Of a DNA stretch of 64,000 bases, positions 42,296-50,292 are shown one piece after another; positions within the stretch are counted from its first letter, which is position 1, and every line of letters begins with the position of its first letter. A program made the position numbers and the translations under genes. The notes beneath the pieces were generated by a model. It was given only the letters and a program-made list of their open reading frames with translations. It was not told the origin of the DNA and searched no databases. The DNA comes from CALGFH01 sp036003705 (GTDB lineage Bacteria; Actinomycetota; CALGFH01): NCBI GenBank assembly GCA_036003705.1, contig DASYSE010000079.1, positions 11,937 through 75,936 of the forward strand. The letters run 5' to 3'.

Positions 42296-42490
42296 TCCCG
42301 GCGCGTGCACCGTACAGGTCGGTGCGGTACGGCAGCCCGATCTGGCCTGACCCGGCCAGGGACGGCCCCGCGGCGGCCACCTGCTCGATCTGGGCGAGCA
42401 CCCGCGCGCGTTCCGCGTCCGGGAGGGTGGCGATGAAGCTGATCGAGGCGAAGCGGTCCAGCAGCGCCGCGCCGCCTCGTGCGTCCCCAC
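42296..42490 (-). pseudogene. 3' remnant of a SAM-dependent methyltransferase gene
   Basis: On the minus strand the frame reads LLDRFASISFIATLPDAERA, RVLAQIEQVAAAGPSLAGSG, then QIGLPYRTDLYGAR. That is the conserved C-terminal helix-strand of class I methyltransferases (SISF.A.LP..ER..VL...ELPYRT.LY). No methyltransferase core precedes it. The sequence upstream is replaced by the palindromic repeat at 42536. Confidence 0.55.
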
Positions 42491-42535
42491 GCCGGCGCCC
42501 CCCCCAGCTCTCTTCGACACGACAGGCGGCTCCCT

Positions 42536-42590
42536 GATCCAGGTGGGGGAGCGAGCTCCCCCACGGCCCCAGGAGCGCCTGTGCCATGGC
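42536..42590 (-). repeat. Dispersed palindromic repeat, copy A
   Basis: Contains GTGGGGGAGC-GA-GCTCCCCCAC flanked by GATCCAG on one side and CCATGGC on the other. Read on the minus strand it aligns over its whole length with 55666-55727. Likely a REP/BIME-like intergenic element; could also act as a terminator. Confidence 0.65.
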
Positions 42591-42698
42591 ACTCAACCGC
42601 CCTACCCCACTGCGAGGACCCGGCAGCCGGGACGCTCCCGCTCCAGGCGGGCTCCTTCCGGGCGTTTCGGGCGGTGCCGCGGGTGGAATGGCCAGGGC

Positions 42699-43601
42699 AT
42701 GGACGACCGTGACCACCCGCACGAGCGGGAATGGACCGGCACCCTGCCCGAGGTCGACGAGGAGACCTTCCTGCGGGTGCTGGCCGACGCCATCCGGGTG
42801 GCCGACGGCACCGGCCTGGCCCACGCGTTCATGGGCGGGATCGCCTCGACCGCGCTCGGCCGGCACCGCTGGACCCACGACATCGACCTGTGCGTGCGGC
42901 CGCAGGATGCCCGCGCCATGCTGCTGGCGTTCGCCGACGCCGGCTACGACACCGAGGAGACCGACCAGGCCTGGCTCTACAAGGCGACCAGGGACGGGGT
43001 GCTGGTCGACGTGATCTTCGAGAGCACCGGAGGGATCGTGCTCGACGACGAGATGCTCTCCAGGGTCCGCCAGGCCAGCTTCGGGCAGCTCCGGCTCAAC
43101 GTCCTCGGCCCCGAGGACCTGCTGGTCATCAAGGCGATCGTGCACCGCGAGCACCGGCAGCGTCACTGGTTCGACGCGCTGGCACTGGTGGAGACCGGCG
43201 AGCTGGACTGGCCGTATCTGCTGCGCCGGGCCGCCCCAGGGCCGCGCCGGGTGGCCAGCCTGTTGCTGTACGCCCAGACCGAAGGCCTGCGGGTTCCCGA
43301 CTGGGTGGTCGAGGCGCTGCTGGAGCAGGCCCGCGAGCAGGAAGCCGCCGAGGCGGTGCCCGACGAGTACCTGGTCGCCCACGCCAACGAGGCGCTGGCC
43401 GTCGACCCCCGCACCGCCGAGCTGGAACTGGACGTCACCATCGACGGCGGCGAGGTCGTGCTGACGGGGACCGTCGCCACCCCCGAACGGCAGGCCGCCG
43501 TGGCCGAGGTCGTGGGCAAGGTCCTGCCCGGCCGGGAGATCCGCAACCTGACCGCGGTCGATGGCGCGTCGGCCGAGCCATTCGTGGAGACGCTGCCGTG
43601 A
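42699..43601 (+). CDS. Nucleotidyltransferase-fold protein with C-terminal BON domain
   Basis: 300 aa. The N-terminal domain resembles the small nucleotidyltransferase (MNT/AbiEii-like) group: HAFMGGIASTALGRHRWTHD then DIDLCVRPQDARAMLLAFAD. The G-G-S-type helix is present as GGIAST and the metal motif as HDIDL, followed by LVDVIFES and the LGPEDLLVIKAIVHREHRQR helix. Residues about 240-295 form a BON domain: LDVTIDGGEVVLTGTVATPE and GREIRNLTAVDG. BON domains usually bind membranes or phospholipids. The fusion is unusual. GTGA overlap couples it to the metallophosphoesterase. Confidence 0.7.
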   Translation: MDDRDHPHEREWTGTLPEVDEETFLRVLADAIRVADGTGLAHAFMGGIASTALGRHRWTHDIDLCVRPQDARAMLLAFADAGYDTEETDQAWLYKATRDGVLVDVIFESTGGIVLDDEMLSRVRQASFGQLRLNVLGPEDLLVIKAIVHREHRQRHWFDALALVETGELDWPYLLRRAAPGPRRVASLLLYAQTEGLRVPDWVVEALLEQAREQEAAEAVPDEYLVAHANEALAVDPRTAELELDVTIDGGEVVLTGTVATPERQAAVAEVVGKVLPGREIRNLTAVDGASAEPFVETLP

Positions 43602-44326
43602 TCCGGGTGGCGGCCGTCGGCGACGTCCACGTCGGGGTCGACTCGGCCGGCCGGCTGGCGTCCCGCCTTGCTGGGCTGGCCGACCACGCCGACCTGTTCC
43701 TGCTGGCCGGCGACCTGACCCACCGGGGCCGGCCCGAGGAGGCCAAGGTGCTGGCCGAGGAGCTGCGCGACGTCGGCGTGCCGACGGTGGCGGTGCTCGG
43801 CAACCACGACTACCACTCCGACCAGCAGGACGCGGTCACGCAGGTGCTGGAGGACGCCGGGATCCGGGTGCTGGAGGGGGACGCGGTGGTGCTGGAGGTC
43901 GGCCACCGGCGGGTCGGGATCGCCGGCAGCAAGGGGTTCGGCGGCGGCTTTGCCGGCGCCTGCGCCAGCGACTTCGGCGAGCCGGAGATGAAGGCGTTCG
44001 TCGGCCGCACCAAGGCCCTGGCCAGCCGCCTGGAGCAGGCGCTCGGCAGGCTGCACGCCGACCGCCGGATCGCCCTGCTCCACTACTCCCCGGTCGCCGA
44101 GACCCTGTCCGGGGAGCCCCGCGAGATCCACGCCTTCCTCGGCAGCTACCTGCTGGCCGAGGCGGTCGACCGCGTCGGGGCCGATCTGGTCCTCCACGGC
44201 CACGCCCACCGGGGCAGCCGCAACGGCACCACCCCCGGCGGGGTCCCGGTCCGCAACGTCGCCGCCCCCGTGATCGGCCGCGCCTACGAGGTCTTCCAGT
44301 TCGACACCGAGGAGCCCCCGGCCTGA
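43598..44326 (+). CDS. Metallophosphoesterase (calcineurin-like)
   Basis: 242 aa cytosolic phosphoesterase with complete motifs: IRVAAVGDVHVGVDS, LFLLAGDLTHRGRPEEA, TVAVLGNHDYHSDQQDA, RIALLHYSPVAETL and DLVLHGHAHRGSRNGTT. GSKGFGGGFAGACASDFGE is a subfamily insert. GTG 43598 overlaps the stop of the nucleotidyltransferase-BON gene, so the two are made in equal amounts and may act as a synthesis/hydrolysis or write/erase pair; that is inference. No signal peptide. Confidence 0.85.
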   Translation: MIRVAAVGDVHVGVDSAGRLASRLAGLADHADLFLLAGDLTHRGRPEEAKVLAEELRDVGVPTVAVLGNHDYHSDQQDAVTQVLEDAGIRVLEGDAVVLEVGHRRVGIAGSKGFGGGFAGACASDFGEPEMKAFVGRTKALASRLEQALGRLHADRRIALLHYSPVAETLSGEPREIHAFLGSYLLAEAVDRVGADLVLHGHAHRGSRNGTTPGGVPVRNVAAPVIGRAYEVFQFDTEEPPA

Positions 44327-44329
44327 TCA

Positions 44330-44445
44330 GCCGGCCCTCCTCGAGCAGCTGGTCGACCTTCTCGATGAACCCGAGCTGATTATCTTGGGTGATGGTCGAG
44401 GCCGGTGAGGGCCCCGATGACGATGGCGTCCCAGGTCGCGGCCAT
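44330..44445 (-). pseudogene. Stub of a gene divergent from tetR
   Basis: From ATG 44445 the minus strand reads MAATWDAIVIGALTGLDHHP and then stops. TWDAIVIGA..TGL looks like the first strand of an FAD/NAD-binding oxidoreductase with a damaged glycine loop. Beyond the stop another frame gives NQLGFIEKVDQLLEEGRLI, protein-like but unidentified. The gene appears to have been deleted, leaving its start under the TetR operator. Confidence 0.45.
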
Positions 44446-44465
44446 GCCTCTCCACTGCTCTTGAC

Positions 44466-44475
44466 TGAACGTTCA
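44466..44475. promoter_or_regulatory. TetR-family operator palindrome TGAACGTTCA
   Basis: A perfect 10-bp palindrome, TGAACGTTCA, between the tetR gene (75 bp to ATG) and the divergent stub (20 bp to ATG). Palindromes of this form are classical binding sites of TetR/AcrR-family repressors. Its position suits autoregulation and control of the divergent gene. Confidence 0.65.
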
Positions 44476-44550
44476 ATCTAGGATGTGGCTGGGCGCCCGA
44501 CAAGCCCGGCAGGCCATACTGCACCCGACGCCGAGATCCCTGGAGCAGGC

Positions 44551-45219
44551 ATGAGCCCACGACGCAAGCTACCCGACGCAAGGCGGCGGCAGATCCTCAA
44601 GGCGGCAGTGCAGGTGATCGCCGACAAGGGCCTGTGCGACACCGGGATCAAGGACGTGGCCGACCAGGCCGGCACCAGTCCGGCCCTGGTCATCTACTAC
44701 TTCGGCAAGAAGGACATCCTGCTCGCCGAGGCGCTGTCGTTCGCCGACGAACGCTTCTACGCCGAGACGGCGGACGCGGTGGCCGGGATGTCCAGCGCCC
44801 GCGACCGGCTGGTCGAGCTGGTGCGCTGCTCATGCTCGGTGGGGGAGGCCGGGGACCACTTCGACGAGTGGGTGCTGTGGCTGGACCTGTGGGCCAGGGC
44901 GCCCCGCGACCCGGACGTGGCCAGGGACCGGGCGGCGATGGACCGGCGCTGGCGGACCACCATCACCGCGATCGTCCGCGAGGGTCAGGCGGCCGGCGAG
45001 TTCTCCCGGATCGACGCCGACGGCTTCGCGCTGCGGCTGGCAGCCCTGATCGACGGGCTGGCCATCCAGGCCGTGCTGCACGACCCGGAGGTCTCCCGCG
45101 AGCGCATGTTCGACCTGTGCGTTGAGCTCTGCGCCAGGGAGCTCGGCTTCTCGTGGACCAGCGAGCACCGGGCCGCGCTGCTGCAACCCTCCAAGCGCGG
45201 CGCGGCCGCCTCAGGCTGA
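44551..45219 (+). CDS. TetR/AcrR-family transcriptional regulator
   Basis: 222 aa. N-terminal HTH: RRRQILKAAVQVIADKGLCD, TGIKDVADQAGTSPALVIYY, FGKKDILLAEALSFADERFY. The C-terminal ligand domain, with WVLWLDLWARAPRDPDVARD and RRWRTTITAIVREGQAAGEF, resembles the BetI-type TetR_C group. ATG 44551 with TGGAG 7-11 nt upstream. It probably represses itself and a divergent gene through TGAACGTTCA; the divergent gene is now a stub. Ligand unknown. Confidence 0.9.
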   Translation: MSPRRKLPDARRRQILKAAVQVIADKGLCDTGIKDVADQAGTSPALVIYYFGKKDILLAEALSFADERFYAETADAVAGMSSARDRLVELVRCSCSVGEAGDHFDEWVLWLDLWARAPRDPDVARDRAAMDRRWRTTITAIVREGQAAGEFSRIDADGFALRLAALIDGLAIQAVLHDPEVSRERMFDLCVELCARELGFSWTSEHRAALLQPSKRGAAASG

Positions 45220-45352
45220 GCCGGGGGAGGACCCGGAGGGCGTCGGCCGGGTTGCCCCTTGCCTGCCCCTTCACATGGATGTCTCGACCGTGGCCCCGGG
45301 GTGGCCTGTCGGCAGCGCTGCCGAGCCGCCGGCCAGCCTGCCCTGGAAGGGC

Positions 45353-48151
45353 CTACCCGCCGGCATCCTGTTGGAGCTGGAAGGTATCGTTGGTCAGCCA
45401 GGCGGGGAGCAGGTTCACGTAGAACGGGGTGCCGGGGACGCCGCCGGTGCCGCCGGGGAGGCTGGACTCGGCCCGGATGTCGCCGGGGGCGCGGGGCTCG
45501 CTGACGTAGCGGTTGGCCGGGCCGCCGCCGAACCCGAACTCGTCGGCGGTGTCGGCGCGGGCGTCGTGGGTGGCGGCGTCGACGGTGTCGAAGCCGCCGT
45601 CGGTGGGGATGCCGGGCAGATCGGCCAGCGGGGGCGGGAAGGCGCCGGCGGCAGGCGGGATGCTGAACGGCCCGCCGAGCGGGTGGTCCAGGACCACCCG
45701 GTGCAGCCGGCCCCAGCGGTAGCCGGCCTGGTCGGTCGACCCGCCGAACGCGGCCTGGAACTCGGGGCCGGACAGCTTGGCCAGCGCGGCCCGCATCGCC
45801 AGCAGCAGCACCACGTCGCGGCGGTCGGCGGCGTCGGCGACCCCGTCGGCGGCGAAGAAGTCGATGCCCGACGCGCCGACCCCGCCGGTGTCGCCGAACG
45901 TCTCCAGCAGGCGCCTGAGCGCGGTCAGGGCCCGCTCGCCGTCGGGCACCCGCACCCCGTAAGGGGCGATGCGGGCGTCGATGGCGCCCTTGATGAGCTG
46001 GCCGCGCCAGACCGCGTAGATGGTCGCGGCCACGCTGGTCGCCTGCTCGAGCCGGGTCGGGGGCGACAGGCGGCCGTCGGTGTCGCTGGCGTCGTAGCCC
46101 TCGGCGATCCCGGTGGGGGTGCGCCGGTTCCACCGCGCAAGGCGGCCGACCGCCTCGGCAACGGCCCGGTCGCTGGCCAGGCCGCGCAGGGTCGGGTCGC
46201 TGTCGACCAGCCCCCTGGCCAGCGCCCTGACCAGGTGGGGCACGAAGAACTGGGCGTCGACCAGCGCGGTGTCGGCCTGGATGCGCTGCATGTCGGCGAA
46301 TGACACCTTGCCGTCGCCGGCCAGCTCGTCCCGGATGAGGGCGGTGACGCGGCCGCCGCGGATGCCGTCGTAGCCGACATTGAGGTAGTAGATGCCGCCG
46401 CCGGGCCGGGTCTGGTTCAGGGGGTCGTTGTCCAGGGTGGTGCCGGCCGGGTCGTTGTTGGCGTTGACGAAGAACCCGGCCGGCGGGTTGACCGTCTGCG
46501 GCATCTCCTCGTAGGGCAGGATCTCGTAGGGGATGGCCTGGCCGGGCTGCGGGCTGCGGACCGGCAGCCACTCGTTGCCGCCGGTGCCGTCGCGGATGAA
46601 GAACGGCGGCAGGCCGTTCACGGTGCCGGCCTGGAGGTCCTCGCGCAGGGGCAGCTCGGCGCTGGTGAAGTAGGCGATGTTGCCCGCGACGTCGGCGTAG
46701 GCGAAGTTCTGGCCGCCGACGTCGAACAGGTCGAGGCCCCGGCGGAAGTCGCCCAGGTTGCGGGCGTCGTCCCAGATCAGGAAGGTGTCGAGCTCCCTGG
46801 TGGCGCTGAACCCGGTGTACTGGACGCTGAGGGCGGTCCCGGCGGCCTGGTCGAGCTGGATGATCGGGCCGTTGTTGCGCCGGGGCACGATCAGCGTGGC
46901 CGGTGGGATCGGGCCGCCAGGCGGCACCACGGTGAGGTCGTCGGATGTGCCCGAGGCCGGGTTGTTCTGCCGGAAGGTCTCGGGGATCGGGATCACCGGC
47001 TCCAGCTGCCCCTGGTGGACGGTGGACAGGCCGCTCGGTGAGGACGGGTCGGGCCGGAGCTGCTCGGCGTAGGTGTCGGTCACGTCCATCGGGTTGACGG
47101 TGGCGCCCCAGGAGATGGACCGGTTGTGGCCGACGATCACGCCTGGCGCGCCGGCGAAGCCGCTGCCGATGGCGTCGGTGTCCCCGGCCTGCAGGTGCAG
47201 CGGGTAGAAGGTCGACGGGGCGTCGAGGGCCAGGTGCGGGTCGTTGGCCAGCAGCGGGTGGCCGCCGGCGGTCAGCCGCCCCGACACCGCCCACTCGTTG
47301 GAGCCGGTCTGGTGGCGGTCGCCGGACAGCGCCTGCCGCAGCAGCGGCACCCTGGCGGCGGTGGCGGCGTAGCGCTCGGCCAGCCTGCCCGCGGCGCGCA
47401 GCCGGTCCCCTGAGGGCCCGGCGGCCAGCCCGGCCCGGCCGGCGGCGGCGCCCGATCCGGCGGCGGTGGCGTCGGGCACGGTCGAGGCCGAGGCGTCGGG
47501 CACGGTCGAGGCCGAGGTGAACGGCTGGGAGCGCCACAGGTCCTGGAAGAACAGGGCGGTGCCGTCGAACCCGGCCGCCTGCCCCGCCTGCTGGTAGCCG
47601 AGCAGGGCGATGGTGGGCTCGATGTCGAGGTCGAAGGAGAGGCCGAAGGCCTGCAGCTTGCCGACGGCGACGCTGTCCAGCGCCGTCCACGGGCGGAACC
47701 GGGTCAGCTCCAGGGCGCCGTACTCCGGTGGCAGCGGGTGGTCGGCCACCCAGGCGTTGACGCCGTCGGCGTAGGCCGCCAGCACCGCCCTGGCGTCGTC
47801 GGACAGCGCCGGCAGGGACCGCGCGGCCGCCCGGTGCAGGCCGATGGTCCGGAGCTGCACATCGGTGAGAAGGGCGCCCGGGCCGAGCAGCTCGGCCAGC
47901 GTGCCGCCGGCCTGGCGGCGGCGCACGTCCATCTGGAACAGGCGGTCCTGGGCGTGCACCCAGCCGTTGAGGAAGAACAGGTCGTGGCGGCTGCCGGCCC
48001 GGATGTGGGCGATGCCGTGCTGGTCGCGATCGACGCTGGCCGGTCCGTCCAGGCCGGGGAGGTCCACCGGGTCCGCGGCGGCGCCACGCGCCAGGACGCC
48101 GACCGGCGGCAGCAGGGCGATGGCGAGGGCGACGATGGTGGCGCGCCGCAT
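45353..48151 (-). CDS. Penicillin-acylase-family Ntn hydrolase, secreted
   Basis: 932 aa precursor. Signal peptide RRATIVALAIALLPPVGVLA, then the alpha chain PASVDRDQHGIAHIRAGSRH, DLFFLNGWVHAQDRLFQMDV and RRRQAGGTLAELLG. Autoprocessing occurs before the nucleophile in TGSNEWAVSGRLTAGGHPLL (Ser about 282), followed by NDPHLALDAPSTFYPLHLQA. Later beta-chain segments include VNPPAGFFVNANNDPAG and LFSIP-type ends. Relatives cleave acyl-homoserine lactones, penicillins or cyclic lipopeptides. The linker ahead of the nucleophile has a duplicated 24-bp unit. ATG 48151 directly precedes the signal peptide. Confidence 0.9.
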   Translation of the reverse strand: MRRATIVALAIALLPPVGVLARGAAADPVDLPGLDGPASVDRDQHGIAHIRAGSRHDLFFLNGWVHAQDRLFQMDVRRRQAGGTLAELLGPGALLTDVQLRTIGLHRAAARSLPALSDDARAVLAAYADGVNAWVADHPLPPEYGALELTRFRPWTALDSVAVGKLQAFGLSFDLDIEPTIALLGYQQAGQAAGFDGTALFFQDLWRSQPFTSASTVPDASASTVPDATAAGSGAAAGRAGLAAGPSGDRLRAAGRLAERYAATAARVPLLRQALSGDRHQTGSNEWAVSGRLTAGGHPLLANDPHLALDAPSTFYPLHLQAGDTDAIGSGFAGAPGVIVGHNRSISWGATVNPMDVTDTYAEQLRPDPSSPSGLSTVHQGQLEPVIPIPETFRQNNPASGTSDDLTVVPPGGPIPPATLIVPRRNNGPIIQLDQAAGTALSVQYTGFSATRELDTFLIWDDARNLGDFRRGLDLFDVGGQNFAYADVAGNIAYFTSAELPLREDLQAGTVNGLPPFFIRDGTGGNEWLPVRSPQPGQAIPYEILPYEEMPQTVNPPAGFFVNANNDPAGTTLDNDPLNQTRPGGGIYYLNVGYDGIRGGRVTALIRDELAGDGKVSFADMQRIQADTALVDAQFFVPHLVRALARGLVDSDPTLRGLASDRAVAEAVGRLARWNRRTPTGIAEGYDASDTDGRLSPPTRLEQATSVAATIYAVWRGQLIKGAIDARIAPYGVRVPDGERALTALRRLLETFGDTGGVGASGIDFFAADGVADAADRRDVVLLLAMRAALAKLSGPEFQAAFGGSTDQAGYRWGRLHRVVLDHPLGGPFSIPPAAGAFPPPLADLPGIPTDGGFDTVDAATHDARADTADEFGFGGGPANRYVSEPRAPGDIRAESSLPGGTGGVPGTPFYVNLLPAWLTNDTFQLQQDAGG
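47469..47516 (-). repeat. Tandem 24-bp duplication in the acylase linker
   Basis: Two identical units of 24 bp (47469-47492 and 47493-47516), giving SASTVPDA repeated in the propeptide/linker region just before the autoprocessing site. Slippage product; harmless to the catalytic domain. Confidence 0.85.
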
Positions 48152-48319
48152 CGGGGCAACCCTTCTGGAACGGCTCCCGGGTCCCAAGGGCAACCGCTGC
48201 CCTGGACGTCGTCCGACTCCCGGCGAAGCCTACCAAAGCGGTGCCTGCCTTCAAGACCTGGACGAACCGGCCTCCGGGGGCCTGTGGATGCGTCGATCCG
48301 GGCCGGCGAGCGGCCCGGG

Positions 48320-48334
48320 TACACTCGGACGGTC
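48320..48334 (+). promoter_or_regulatory. Probable leaderless promoter -10 (TACACT)
   Basis: TACACT at 48320-48325 stands 9 nt before the ATG of the L,D-transpeptidase gene, without a Shine-Dalgarno. Consistent with a leaderless transcript. Confidence 0.45.
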
Positions 48335-49579
48335 ATGACTCGTTTGCGCCTTCCCGCCGGCCCGCGGCCGTGGTTGCCGCTGGCCGTGGCCGCCGCGGTG
48401 ATGGTCGCGCTGGCCGCGGTCGGCCTGGCCGCGCTGGGTCGCGACGGCGGCAGGGGCGGCGGCGCCGGCCTGTTCGGGACCGGGCGCGCGGGGGAGCGGG
48501 ACGCCGGAGCCTCCGAGGCGGCGCCGGTCCGGCTCACCGTCAGCCCAGCCCACCGGGCGACCCGGGTCGCGCTCGACACCCGCACCCGGGTGGTGGCCAG
48601 CGGCGGCCGGCTCCGCACCGTCCGGGTCACCGGCGTCGGCGGCCGGCGCCTGCCCGGCAAGCTGGCCGACGACGGCCGCAGCTGGGTGAGCGGCGGCGCC
48701 CTGGCGCCGGCGACCCGCTACCGGGTGGTGGCGGACGCGGTCGACGACGCCGGAGCCCCGACCCGGCGGGTGACCACCTTCACGACCTTGCGCCCGCGGG
48801 CCGAGCTGCGGGCGGCGATCATGCCCCTGGACGGCGAGACCGTCGGGGTCGGCCTGCCCATCGGGGTCTGGTTCAGCCAGCCGGTGGCCGACCGGGCCGC
48901 GGTCGAGCGGCGCCTCGATGTGACGTCCTCCAAGCCGGTCACCGGCGCCTGGCACTGGTTCGCCGACAACGAGGCCCATTACCGTCCCAGGTCCTACTGG
49001 CCCAGCGGGTCCCAGGTCACCCTGCGGCTCCGGCTGGCCGGCACCGACGCCGGCGACGGGGTCTGGGGCGTTGCCGACCGGACGGTCCGCTTCCGGATCG
49101 GCGAACGTCGGGTCAGCGTGGTCGACGTCCGGACCCACCGCATGAAGGTGACCGCGGGCGGACGGACCCTGCGGGTGCTGCCGGTCAGCACCGGCCGCGA
49201 CCGCTACCCGACCACCGGCGGCGTCCACTTCGTGATCGAGAAGACGCCGGTCAAGCTGATGGACTCCTCGACCGTCGGCATCCCGCGGGAGTCACCGGGC
49301 GGCTATTACCAGCGCGTCCAGTGGTCGGTGCGGATCTCCAACTCGGGCGAGTTCGTCCACGCCGCTCCCTGGTCGACCGGCTCGCAGGGCCGGGCCAACG
49401 TCTCACACGGCTGCGTCAACCTGTCGACCGCCAACGCTGCCTGGTACTACCGGCTGACCCGCCGTGGCGACATCGTCGAGGTGCTCGGGTCGCCCAGACG
49501 CCCCGGCAACAGCTTCGGCGTCGCCGACTGGAACATGTCCTGGCGCAACTGGCTGGCCGGCAGCGCCCTCCCGCCATAA
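48335..49579 (+). CDS. L,D-transpeptidase (YkuD) with Ig-like domains
   Basis: 414 aa envelope enzyme that makes 3-3 cross-links in peptidoglycan. N-terminal membrane anchor WLPLAVAAAVMVALAAVGLA, a Gly-rich linker, two Ig-like domains as in mycobacterial LdtMt2 (VRLTVSPAHRATRVALDTRT, ELRAAIMPLDGETVGVGLPI, RPRSYWPSGSQVTLRLRLAG), then the YkuD domain with FVIEKTPVKLMDSSTVGIPR, NSGEFVHAAPWSTGSQG and the catalytic RANVSHGCVNLSTANAAWYY (Cys about 360). C-terminal WNMSWRNWLAGSAL completes the fold. It is divergent from the penicillin-acylase-like gene (183 bp). Confidence 0.93.
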   Translation: MTRLRLPAGPRPWLPLAVAAAVMVALAAVGLAALGRDGGRGGGAGLFGTGRAGERDAGASEAAPVRLTVSPAHRATRVALDTRTRVVASGGRLRTVRVTGVGGRRLPGKLADDGRSWVSGGALAPATRYRVVADAVDDAGAPTRRVTTFTTLRPRAELRAAIMPLDGETVGVGLPIGVWFSQPVADRAAVERRLDVTSSKPVTGAWHWFADNEAHYRPRSYWPSGSQVTLRLRLAGTDAGDGVWGVADRTVRFRIGERRVSVVDVRTHRMKVTAGGRTLRVLPVSTGRDRYPTTGGVHFVIEKTPVKLMDSSTVGIPRESPGGYYQRVQWSVRISNSGEFVHAAPWSTGSQGRANVSHGCVNLSTANAAWYYRLTRRGDIVEVLGSPRRPGNSFGVADWNMSWRNWLAGSALPP

Positions 49580-49675
49580 CCGGCGGCGGCCGCCCCGGCC
49601 GCGGCAACATCGTCCCAGGGCACGGAGGGGAGGTGGCGGGGAGATGGAGAACGTTGCCCGACCGGCCGGGGATCG

Positions 49676-50203
49676 TCAGGGGGCGCGGAGCTGGCAGCTG
49701 TCGACCACCTTCTTGTAGTCGGCGAGCGCCAGGTCGAACTTGGCCGACTCGGCGGAGCCGACGATGAGGGACGGCGTGCCCTTCTTGAGGGCGGTGTCGC
49801 CGGAGATCTCGCCGTTGAGCAGGTCGTTCATGATCTCGGTGTGCTCGCGCAGGGCGCCCGAGACCTTGACCGCGTGGCCGATGCTCTTGTTGGCCCGCTC
49901 CACCGCCTCGGCGCACTCCGGCGAAGCGGTCGGCGCCGCGGCGACGCTGCTGACGGTCGCGCCCCCGAACCCCGACTCGGGTGCCTGGCCCGAGTTGCGG
50001 TTGCCGCCGATGGCGATGCCGCCGGCCAGGGAGACGCCCATCAGCAGCAGGGTGACCAGCAGCCAGGGCCAGGCCGGTCGTCGCCGGCGTTGGATCGGAT
50101 CGATCTGGGCGCCGTTGTGCGCCCGCCGGACGTCGAGGTCGGAGACATAGCGGCGCAGCGCCGCGAGCTGCCGTTCGCGGTTGTCGTCCTGCTCTGGAGG
50201 CAT
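49676..50203 (-). CDS. Single-pass membrane protein, unknown function
   Basis: 175 aa. N-terminal charged cytoplasmic part (DDNRERQLAALRRYVSDLDV), one helix WPWLLVTLLLMGVSLAGGIA (about 48-67), and an outside domain of about 100 residues that is mainly helical (CAEAVERANKSIGHAVKVSG, EHTEIMNDLLNGEISGDTAL, KFDLALADYKKVVDSCQL) with a probable disulfide between its two cysteines. ATG 50203 has AGGAGG upstream. I recognise no named family. Confidence 0.75.
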   Translation of the reverse strand: MPPEQDDNRERQLAALRRYVSDLDVRRAHNGAQIDPIQRRRRPAWPWLLVTLLLMGVSLAGGIAIGGNRNSGQAPESGFGGATVSSVAAAPTASPECAEAVERANKSIGHAVKVSGALREHTEIMNDLLNGEISGDTALKKGTPSLIVGSAESAKFDLALADYKKVVDSCQLRAP

Positions 50204-50292
50204 CGGTCCCCCCTCCTGGCCCGACCGACCGGGCCCGACCGGCACGCCAGCGCGCGTACCCGTCGTCTCATACCAAACAATGCTGCGACAGC

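Noticed and set aside
45353..48151. Confident assignment as acyl-homoserine-lactone acylase or penicillin acylase
   Set aside because: Family signatures are shared by several substrate types; no residue I can read settles the substrate.
44985..48254. Very long open frame in another frame of the acylase gene
   Set aside because: Arg/Pro/Gly-rich, overlaps a gene with intact catalytic motifs, and also runs into tetR antisense.
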